20,235 nucleotides of DNA. It comes from Pseudomonadota bacterium (GTDB lineage: Bacteria > Pseudomonadota > Gammaproteobacteria > Xanthomonadales > Xanthomonadaceae). The stretch's first letter is position 1, and each line of letters opens with the position of its first letter. The notes beneath the pieces are model-generated. The model was given only the letters and a program-made list of their open reading frames with translations, searched no databases and was not told where the DNA came from. The stretch lies in NCBI GenBank assembly GCA_023423605.1, contig JAFAFF010000076.1, positions 1-20,235 on the forward strand, in the 5' to 3' direction. Position numbers and translations under genes: made by a program. Below are positions 8,132-16,000 of the stretch, piece by piece.

Positions 8132-8770
8132 TCAGCCCGCCAGCGAGGCGGCCGCGCGGGCCAGCGATTCGATGGCATCCCAGTCGCGCGACTGCATCAG
8201 CGCCGCGGTGGTCAGCCACGAACCGCCCACGCACAGCACGTTCGGCAGGTGCAGGAACTGGGGCGCGGTCTGCGCGCTGATGCCACCGGTGGGGCAGAAG
8301 CGCACATCGCCGAACGGGCCGGCCCATGCCGAAAGCAGCGGCGCACCACCGGCCTGTACCGCAGGAAAGAACTTGAACGTATCCAGGCCCTGTTCCAGCC
8401 CCTGCATCAGCTCCGAAGAGGTGGCCACGCCGGGCAGGAACGGCAGGTCGACATCGCGTGCGGCGGCATACAGGCGCCCGGTCGCGCCCGGCGACACCGC
8501 AAAGCGGCCGCCGGCCTCCTTCACTGCCTGCATCTGCGCCGACGTCAGCACCGTGCCCGCGCCGACCACGGCATCCGGCACGGCCTCGGCCATGGCCTTG
8601 ATGGCCTCCATCGCGCGCGGCGTGCGCAGGGTTACTTCGATCACCGGCAGGCCGCCGCGGAACAGCGCCTGCGCCACCTGCACGGCGTCGTCGACATCGT
8701 CGGGGGTGAACACCGGGATCACCGGTGCAAGTTTCAGTACCGCACGAACGCGCGGATCAGCGCCGGACAT
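8132..8770 (-). CDS. eda: KDPG aldolase (2-dehydro-3-deoxyphosphogluconate aldolase)
   Basis: Cleaves 2-keto-3-deoxy-6-phosphogluconate to pyruvate and glyceraldehyde-3-phosphate in the cytoplasm, the last step of both the Entner-Doudoroff and uronate routes. The 212-aa product has the usual class I aldolase length. E45 lies in PVIEVTLRT, GAGTVLT follows, and the Schiff-base lysine is K133 in DTFKFFPA, the same numbers as in E. coli Eda. CPTGGI and the late VGGSWL form the phosphate-binding region. ATG at 8770 is preferred to TTG at 8773. The start lies inside the 3' end of the kinase gene (14-bp overlap), so the two are translationally coupled. Pairing with a KDG kinase rather than with edd suggests this copy serves sugar-acid catabolism. 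Confidence 0.96.
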   Translation of the reverse strand: MSGADPRVRAVLKLAPVIPVFTPDDVDDAVQVAQALFRGGLPVIEVTLRTPRAMEAIKAMAEAVPDAVVGAGTVLTSAQMQAVKEAGGRFAVSPGATGRLYAAARDVDLPFLPGVATSSELMQGLEQGLDTFKFFPAVQAGGAPLLSAWAGPFGDVRFCPTGGISAQTAPQFLHLPNVLCVGGSWLTTAALMQSRDWDAIESLARAAASLAG

Positions 8771-9776
8771 CAAAACGCTCCTCGCCCACCAGGGCCAGTA
8801 CGTCAGCTTCGCTGACAGGATTGAAATCGCCGGGGATGGAATGCTTCAGTCCACCGGCGGCCAGGCCGAAGCGCACGGTGGCGTCGGCATCCAGGCCCCG
8901 CATGATGCCATGCAGGATGCCGGCCGCGAATGCATCGCCGCCGCCGATGCGGTCGACGATGCCGCGCAGCTGGCGCACCGGCGCCTGCGCGCGCGTACCA
9001 TCGCGGCCGATCAACAGCGCGCCCAGCGCATGGTGATCCACGCTCAACGCCTGGCGCTGGGTGCAGGCCATCCAGCGCAGGTGCGGGAACGCAGCGAAGG
9101 CCGCCACGGCTGCTGCTTCGACGCGGGCGACCACGTCGTCCTGCACGAACGGCTGGCCCAGCACCACTTCGATATCGCGGTGATCGGCGAAGAGGATGTC
9201 CGCCTGTGCGAACAGCTCGCGCAGGATGCCCCTGGCGTCTCCGCCCCAGCGTTGCCAGAGGCTGGGCCGGAAGTTGCCGTCGAAGGACACACGCACCCCC
9301 AGCGTACGTGCCGTGCGCGCCGCTGCCAGGGCCGCCTGCGCCACATCCGGACCAAGTGCGGGACTGACCCCGGAAAGATGCAGCCAGTCCGCACCGGCGA
9401 GCAGCGTGGGCCAGTCATGGTCATCGGCGGTGCATTGCGCGAACGCCGAATCGACGCGGTCGTAGACCACTTCGCTGGCGCGCTGCACGGCGCCGGTCAC
9501 CAGGAAATACAGGCCCATGCGCGTGCCGGGCCGGCGCACGACGTGACGGGTATCCACCCCGTGCCGGCGCAGTTCGGCCAGCGCATGGGCGCCGAGCGGA
9601 TTGTCGGCCACGGTGCTGGCCATGGCCACATCGTGGCCGAAATGCGCCAGCGACACGCCGACGTTGGCTTCCGCGCCGCCGACATGCACCTCCAGCCGCG
9701 GCGTCTGCAGCAGCAGTTCGCGCCCCGGTGCACCCATCCGCAGCAGCAGTTCCCCGAAACACACGACTCGACTCAT
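8757..9776 (-). CDS. kdgK: 2-Keto-3-deoxygluconate kinase, PfkB family
   Basis: Phosphorylates KDG with ATP to KDPG, the substrate of the next gene. The 339-aa product is a ribokinase/PfkB fold: N-terminal VCFGELLLRM, substrate-side VGGAEANVGVSLAHFG, the KDG-kinase-like VSFDGNFRPSLW, and the nucleotide/catalytic motif VDRIGGGDAFAAG with catalytic base D281. ATG at 9776 has a good Shine-Dalgarno sequence (GAGGA seven bases before the start); a longer open frame to 9896 lacks comparable support. The gene overlaps eda downstream and is divergent from the TonB-dependent receptor at 10064. One of two matching operator-like sites lies 78 bp upstream of its start. Specificity for KDG rather than another 2-keto sugar acid is inferred from motif and the eda neighbour. 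Confidence 0.92.
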   Translation of the reverse strand: MSRVVCFGELLLRMGAPGRELLLQTPRLEVHVGGAEANVGVSLAHFGHDVAMASTVADNPLGAHALAELRRHGVDTRHVVRRPGTRMGLYFLVTGAVQRASEVVYDRVDSAFAQCTADDHDWPTLLAGADWLHLSGVSPALGPDVAQAALAAARTARTLGVRVSFDGNFRPSLWQRWGGDARGILRELFAQADILFADHRDIEVVLGQPFVQDDVVARVEAAAVAAFAAFPHLRWMACTQRQALSVDHHALGALLIGRDGTRAQAPVRQLRGIVDRIGGGDAFAAGILHGIMRGLDADATVRFGLAAGGLKHSIPGDFNPVSEADVLALVGEERFDVRR

Positions 9777-9853
9777 GAATATGTCCTCATTGCCCAGCCC
9801 ATCATGACGTGCCACGTGACGGGACAGATGCGCCGCGCACCCCGCACGGCTCT

Positions 9854-9869
9854 TGACTATCGGTGTCAT
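9854..9869. promoter_or_regulatory. Operator-like site, kdgK side
   Basis: TGACTATCGGTGTCAT is a partial dyad (TGAC at one end, GTCA at the other). It matches the site at 10001 in 14 of 16 positions. Its near edge is 78 bp upstream of the kdgK ATG. The form resembles a site for a LacI-family sugar regulator; no such regulator gene is in the window. Confidence 0.5.
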
Positions 9870-9918
9870 TCTAGCCGGATCCGTCCCTCCGTCCACCCCG
9901 AAGAACCGGCCTGATCAT

Positions 9919-9942
9919 TGTCCCGCAAGCGTCTCAGGGACA
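9919..9942. promoter_or_regulatory. Dyad TGTCCC-N12-GGGACA in the divergent promoter region
   Basis: Six-base arms separated by 12 bases lie midway between the two operator-like sites. They could be a second operator or a structured leader, but arms this short may be chance. Confidence 0.25.
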
Positions 9943-10000
9943 TTGCAGATCTGTTGCGGTGCAAGATGCCCGGACATGAAGGTGCTGTTAACGTCGGTTC

Positions 10001-10016
10001 TGACCAGCGGTGTCAT
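10001..10016. promoter_or_regulatory. Operator-like site, receptor side
   Basis: TGACCAGCGGTGTCAT has 14 of 16 bases in common with the site at 9854 in the same orientation. It ends 47 bp before the receptor ATG, a position suited to repression of that promoter. The 147-bp spacing of the two sites equals about 14 helical turns, compatible with looping by one regulator. Confidence 0.5.
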
Positions 10017-10063
10017 AGACCTGCGCCGCGAGCGAAACCAGACCTTTGGGAGAGGGAAAGGCC

Positions 10064-12805
10064 ATGAATTCACGTCACATCCGTAGAAAGACACCGGTTA
10101 CCCTGCTCGCCATGTCGATCGGCATGGCGCTGGGCGCCACCACCACGGCGAACGCGCAGCAGGCCGGCAATGCGACCGACCTGGGTACCATCACCGTCAC
10201 CGGATACCGCGCCAGCGTGGAAAAGGCCCTTGACATCAAGCGCGGCGAAGCCGGCGTGGTGGATGCCATCGTCGCCGAGGACATCGGCAAATTCCCGGAC
10301 CTCAACCTGGCCGAATCGCTGCAGCGCATTCCCGGCGTGGTGATCACCCGTGAAGCCGGTGAAGGCCGCAGCATCTCGGTGCGCGGCCTGGGCCCGGATT
10401 TCACCCGCGTGCGCATCAATGGCATGGAAGCACTGACCACGGTCGGTTCCGGCGACCAGAGCGGCGGCACCAACCGCGGCCGCGGCTTCGATTTCAACGT
10501 GTTCGCTTCGGACCTGTTCTCGCAGCTGGTGGTGCGCAAGACCGCCTCGGCCGATGTCGAGGAGGGTTCGCTGGGCGCCACCGTCGACCTGCGTACCGCC
10601 CGGCCGTTCGATTACGACGGCTTCACCTTCGCCGCCAGCGGCCAGGGCAGTTTCAATGACATGGCCGACAAGGCCGACCCGCGCGTGGCCGCGCTGGTGG
10701 CCAACACCTTCGCCGATGGCACCTTCGGCGCGCTGCTTTCGGTGGCCTACTCCGAACGCCAGGCGCTGGAGGAAGGCTCCAATACCGGCCGCTGGGCCAA
10801 CGGTCCCAGCAATGGTGGTTTCTCGCCGACCTCGCCGTTCGCCGAGGCCAACAGCGCCGATGTGTTCCACCCGCGTTTCCCGCGCTATGTGCAGATGGAG
10901 CACGAACAGAAGCGCCTGGGCGTCACCGGTTCGCTGCAATGGAAGCCGAGCGACCGTACCGAGATCTCGCTGGATGCGCTGTATTCGAAGATCGATGCCA
11001 CCCGTGATGAGAACTACATCGAGGCGATCTCCTTCAGCCGCTCCGGTGCCGGCAAGCCGCAGACCATCGTGCGCAACGGTGAGATCCGCGACAACGCGCT
11101 GCTGTACGGCGAGTTCGACAACGTGGACATCCGCGCGGAAAACCGCCACGACGAATGGAGTACCGAGTTCAAGCAGGTCAGCCTGAACCTGGAGCACCGT
11201 TTCAGCGACGCGTTCCAGGTGTCCGGCAGGCTCGGCACCTCGCGCTCGGCGCACGAGAACCCGGTGCAGACCACCATCATCATGGACAAGGCCGATGTGG
11301 ACGGCTACAGCTACGACTACCGTGGCAACCGCAACGCGCCGGTCATCAACTACGGCGTGGATCCGACCGATCCCAACGGCTGGACGCTGGCCGAAATCCG
11401 CCTGCGCCCGCAGTACGTGGACAATGATTTCGACACCGGCCAGATCGACTTCAACTGGAACATCAGCCCGGGCTTCCGCCTGAAGGGTGGCGTGCTGGCC
11501 AAGAACTACAGCTTCAGCACCACCGAACTGCGTCGTGCCAGCGAACTGGCCGTTCCCGAATTTCCCGGCGGCGGCACGCTGGTGCCGGCCGACTACACCC
11601 AGCCGGCCGGCCTGAAGGGCATGAATGGTTCGCCGTCCAGCTGGGTGGTACCGAACCTGGACGCGGTGGCTGATCTGTTCGATATCTACAGCAACAGCGG
11701 CACGTTTGCCGTCGCGCCGCGGCTGAACAACAGCCGCAGCGTGGAAGAGGAAGACCGTGGCGCCTACCTGATGGGTGAGTTCTCCACCGACCTCGGCTCC
11801 ATCCCGCTGTCGGGCAACGTCGGCGTGCGCTACGTGCGTACCAAGCAGGAGTCCACCGGCTACGCCACCATCGGCGGGGTACCGGCGCTGACCACCACCA
11901 GCCGGACCTACGATGACACCCTGCCATCGTTCAACCTGGTGGCCGAAGTGAGCCCGGACTTCCTGATCCGCCTGGGCGCGGCCAAGGTGATGACGCGCCC
12001 CGGACTGGGTCATCTGACGCCGGGCGTGACCGTGGCCGTGGCCGGCGGCGCGCGCACCGTGTCCGGCGGCAATCCGAACCTGGATCCGATCCGTGCCACC
12101 AACGTCAACCTGGGCTTTGAATGGTACTTCCAGGAAGGCGCGATGCTCGGCTTGGGCGTGTTCTACAAGGATATCGAATCCTTCGTGCAGACCACCCGCG
12201 AGATGCGCCCCTATTCCAGCAGCGGCCTGCCGGCCAGCCTGCTCGATGGCACCGGCGCGACGGTCAACGACGAGTTCACCTTCAGCATTCCGCTCAATAC
12301 TCCGGGCGGCGAGCTGCATGGCGTGGAAGCGAACTACACCCAGCCGTTCACGTTCCTGCCGGGCAAGTGGTCCAACCTCGGCGCGCAGCTGAACTACACC
12401 TGGGTGGAATCGAAGATCCAGTACCTCAACGGCCAGGGCCAGCCGGTGATGAAGACCGACCTGACCGGCCTGTCGAAGTCGTCGTGGAACGCCACGCTGT
12501 TCTACGAAGGAGAAACCTTCGCCGGACGCATCTCGGCGACCAACCGCGACGATTACCTGACCCAGGCACCGGGCCAGGAAACCGGGTTCAACCTGGACGG
12601 CTACCACGGCATGACCGGTACCACGGTCATCGATGCATCGCTGCGCTACAAGATCAGCGACCAGCTGGAACTGAGCCTGGAAGGCATCAACCTCACCAAC
12701 GAAGGCTCGGACGAGTGGGTGTATTCGCCGCTCACCGGTCGCCTGCCACTGCAGTACACCGAAACCGGACGCCAGTTCCTGCTGGGTGCACGCTACAAGT
12801 TCTGA
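10064..12805 (+). CDS. TonB-dependent receptor, Xanthomonas/Caulobacter type, probable oligosaccharide importer
   Basis: Outer-membrane active transporter of 913 aa. A signal peptide ends near TTANA (residue 31). A TonB-box-like LGTITVTGYR follows at 40-49, and the plug reads AEDIGKFPDLNLAESLQRIPG and SISVRGLGPDFTRVRINGME, the pattern of the TonB-Xanth-Caul family (TIGR01782). The barrel ends in FLLGARYKF, with the terminal aromatic residue needed for outer-membrane assembly. ATG at 10064 has a purine-rich binding site (GGGAGAGGGAAAGG). Members of this family typically import glycan fragments and are encoded beside the degrading enzymes. Here the gene is divergent from kdgK-eda and followed by a large secreted protein, so a uronate-containing substrate is inferred. 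The substrate itself cannot be read from the sequence. Confidence 0.93.
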   Translation: MNSRHIRRKTPVTLLAMSIGMALGATTTANAQQAGNATDLGTITVTGYRASVEKALDIKRGEAGVVDAIVAEDIGKFPDLNLAESLQRIPGVVITREAGEGRSISVRGLGPDFTRVRINGMEALTTVGSGDQSGGTNRGRGFDFNVFASDLFSQLVVRKTASADVEEGSLGATVDLRTARPFDYDGFTFAASGQGSFNDMADKADPRVAALVANTFADGTFGALLSVAYSERQALEEGSNTGRWANGPSNGGFSPTSPFAEANSADVFHPRFPRYVQMEHEQKRLGVTGSLQWKPSDRTEISLDALYSKIDATRDENYIEAISFSRSGAGKPQTIVRNGEIRDNALLYGEFDNVDIRAENRHDEWSTEFKQVSLNLEHRFSDAFQVSGRLGTSRSAHENPVQTTIIMDKADVDGYSYDYRGNRNAPVINYGVDPTDPNGWTLAEIRLRPQYVDNDFDTGQIDFNWNISPGFRLKGGVLAKNYSFSTTELRRASELAVPEFPGGGTLVPADYTQPAGLKGMNGSPSSWVVPNLDAVADLFDIYSNSGTFAVAPRLNNSRSVEEEDRGAYLMGEFSTDLGSIPLSGNVGVRYVRTKQESTGYATIGGVPALTTTSRTYDDTLPSFNLVAEVSPDFLIRLGAAKVMTRPGLGHLTPGVTVAVAGGARTVSGGNPNLDPIRATNVNLGFEWYFQEGAMLGLGVFYKDIESFVQTTREMRPYSSSGLPASLLDGTGATVNDEFTFSIPLNTPGGELHGVEANYTQPFTFLPGKWSNLGAQLNYTWVESKIQYLNGQGQPVMKTDLTGLSKSSWNATLFYEGETFAGRISATNRDDYLTQAPGQETGFNLDGYHGMTGTTVIDASLRYKISDQLELSLEGINLTNEGSDEWVYSPLTGRLPLQYTETGRQFLLGARYKF

Positions 12806-12816
12806 TCGCAGGACAT

Positions 12817-12843
12817 GCGGCGGCGTGCCAGCCACGCCGCCGC
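12817..12843 (+). terminator. Strong hairpin between receptor and large secreted-protein gene
   Basis: Perfect 11-bp arms GCGGCGGCGTG / CACGCCGCCGC around a 5-base loop, 11 bases past the receptor stop. No poly-T follows. It may partly terminate transcription or stabilise the receptor message, so that receptor and downstream enzyme are made in different amounts from one transcript. Confidence 0.5.
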
Positions 12844-13014
12844 TTCGACGCGCTGCACTGAAATCACGGCCTCGGCTGTTGCGGCGCACGATGCTCCCAT
12901 CGCCGGGGCTTTGCTACGTTCCCGCGTCCTGGCTGTTCGCGGGTATCCACGCCCACGGTGGCCCGGGCAGGCCGCGGCGGATCCGCCGCCGCACGCCGTA
13001 GAAAGGAAGGTTCC

Positions 13015-16000
13015 ATGCCGTACCGTTCATCCGCTGTCGCCGGTCCGCTGCGCCGCCTGCTCACCTTCGCCCTCGCGCTGTGCGCCGCACCGGCGCTGGC
13101 GGACACGCCGCCGACGCTGCTGTTCCATGTCGATGCGGACCACGGACTACAGGCCGTGGTCGCCCACGGCGAGCCGGTGCCGAACTTCCGCGACAAGGTG
13201 ACGGTGGTCGATGATGGCCCGCGCGGCAAGGCCATCCAGTGGGAAGACGATGGCGTGCTGTCGTGGGATGCGCCGGGCAACATCCTGGCCCAGCGCGGCA
13301 CCCTGGCGTTTGACTGGCGGCCGCGATACGCCGTGGGCGAGGCTCCGTTCGTGATCTTCCGGGTCGGCTACGCCGACCACAGCAGCTGGGACATGGCCTG
13401 GCTGCGCATCGACTGGAACGGGCACGGCTTCGATGCCTTCGTCACCGATGCCAACCTGGCGCGCACCCGGGTGTCGTTCGCACTGCCGCGGAACCCGCGC
13501 CCCGACCAATGGATGCACCTGGCCTTCTCCTGGGATGAAGAGCAGGGTGTGCGCCTGTCCATCGATGGCCGCGAAGTGGCGCGTGCGCAGGCCACCGGCG
13601 ACTACGACGCCGCCCTGGACCAGCTCGGCCTTGCCGGCCGCGTGATGGCGCCCTACCGGGTGCAGAGCCGCTACAATTTCCTGCGCGGCAGCGATTTCCA
13701 GCACATCCGCGTCTACGATCGCATGCTCGATGCGTCGGCGGTGGCTGCACTGGCGCGCGGCAGCGATGCCTCCACCACCGTACAGTTGCCGGCCGACGAA
13801 CGCGCCTGGCGCCATCGGTTCGGCTGGGAAGGCGCCGCGCCACCGGTGCTGGCTGCGGCCGGCACGCGCATCCGCAAGGTGGAATTCGCCGATACCCGCG
13901 ACCTGAAGCAATGGATGTGGAAGGCCACCGACGGCATCGCCGAGACCACCTGGCCGGGCGTCTACAACCGCTCGCGGCTGCCAGGCCGCAACGACTACTT
14001 CCAGTTGCCGGACTGGAATACCTATGTGGAAGGCGGCCGGCACCTGGACCTGACCCTGCCCGATGGGGAAACGGTGAACCGCGTGGAGGTGCGTGGCGCG
14101 GCCTTCGGCACACTGGCCCATGGCGCCGACGCCGCCAGCGCCGGCACCGTGCTGCTGCGCCGGCCCCGCGGCGTGGTGCGCAGCGTGGATGACATCCCCG
14201 CCACCCGCGGCGGTGTGCTGCGCTTTTCCAACGTGGAACAGGAAACCCCGATCCAGGAGATATGGGCATACCACGTGGAGAAAGGCGCCGAGCCGGAAGG
14301 AAGCGTCAAACAGACCTACTTCATCGACAGCCAGGCACAGCCGGACTACACCAACCTGGAAGCGCTGCGTCGCTATATCGACGGCCGCTACCCGCAGGCC
14401 GAACGCAGCATGGTGATGGCCCTGCCCAAGGGCGCCGGTTCGCGTCGGCGCAGCGCCGACAGCCTGCCCGCGCAGCCGCGGCCCATCGTCCATGTGCTGG
14501 TGCCCTCCGGCGTGGGCGACGCACCGGCGGACCAGCCGCTGATCCGCAGTTGGGCGTACAGCTGGGAAAACATGCATGACGGCCTGGATGGCGTGGCCAT
14601 CGACCTGCCGGCGCTGGATCTGCCGGCAACACACGATGGACTGATTCCGCTGGACATCCGCATCAAGGATCCGATCTGGCCGGCACGCGACATGATCGAT
14701 GTGTCGGTCTCGGTGCCGCTGGGGCAGAAGCGTACCGTGTTCCTGGACCTGCGCGACCGCATCCTGACCGCCGACAGCCTGTGGCTGAGCATCGCCTCGG
14801 CCGCGCCCGGCTTCAACGCGCAGGCGCTGGATGGCGCGGCCATCCGCATGGTGTTCAAGCCACGCGCCGAGGCCATCGGCGAACATGTCGCCGACCGCTT
14901 CAACCAGGTGCGCGACAACTGGGGTTTCCTGGTGGAAGAGCACACCACCTCCAAGCGCCAGCGCCTGTACGCACGCGTGTATGCCGATCTCAGCGACCTG
15001 CTGCGGGTCGACCCGGACCATGCGCTCGGCCGCCTGTACTGGAACTACATCAGCTACAACAGCCAGGGCAGGCCGCCGTTCACCGCGCCGGAGGTTCCCG
15101 CCGGCGTGCCGGCCTGGGCGTTCAACCAGGTGCAGGACCTGAAATACGTACGGCGCTTCGTCGACTGGTGGATCGACAACCGCCAGGTGGCCTACGGCGA
15201 TTTCGGCGGTGGCATCTCCGATGATTCCGACCTGACCCAGCAGTGGCCCGGACTGGCGCTGATGGGGGTGCAGCCGGACCGCCTCAATGCCTCGCTGACC
15301 GCGCTGTCCGACGCGATCTACCGCAATGGCATGTTCAGCAATGGTCTGAGCACCATCGAGACCGATGAACTGCACTCCTACGAGGAAGGCATCAACGCCA
15401 ACAGCGCGATGCTGTACCTCAACTGGGGCGACCCGCTCACCATCGAGCGCCTGATGGAAACGGTGAAGGCCTTCGACGAGAAGATCATCCTGCGCAACCC
15501 GCAGGGCCATGTGCTGTTTTCCAGCAACTGGTTCGGTGGCAACAAGGTGTATCGCGAACCGAACTGGCAGTGGCAGAAGCCGTATTCGTTCCCGGTGCTG
15601 CACCCTGCCTTCCTGCTCGGCCAGTACAACGCCGACGCCACCGGCCGCAGGCTGGTGACCGGCCTGGCCGACGGCTACCTGGCCCACGCCGGCACCGACG
15701 TCAGCGGCCGCTTCACCCTGCCCAACGAGATCAACTGGGCGACCGGTGCGACCCGTGGCGGCGAGCTCAACAACGGTTCCGGCAGCGGCGACATCATGCA
15801 CACCTTCTGGGCGGCGTGGCGCTGGACCGGCGATGCGAAGTACCTGCAGGCGCTGGACTACCGCGTGGCGCGTGGTGGTCCCGGGGCGCTGGCCAACCTG
15901 GGCGAGAATTACGTCGAGGTACTGGGCCGGCAGCAGGACTGGTACCCGGGGCTGATCGCCGATGCCGATGCGGGCAGGACCGGATTCGCCAGCCTGATGG

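Noticed and set aside
8103..9914. 603-aa plus-strand open frame over eda-kdgK
   Set aside because: Both minus-strand genes have conserved catalytic residues at family positions, while the plus-strand product has none.
10070..12889. 939-aa open frame antisense to the Xanthomonas/Caulobacter-type receptor gene
   Set aside because: A shadow of high-GC codon use. It has low-complexity Arg/Ala/Gly/His content and no domain, while the sense strand encodes a clear receptor.
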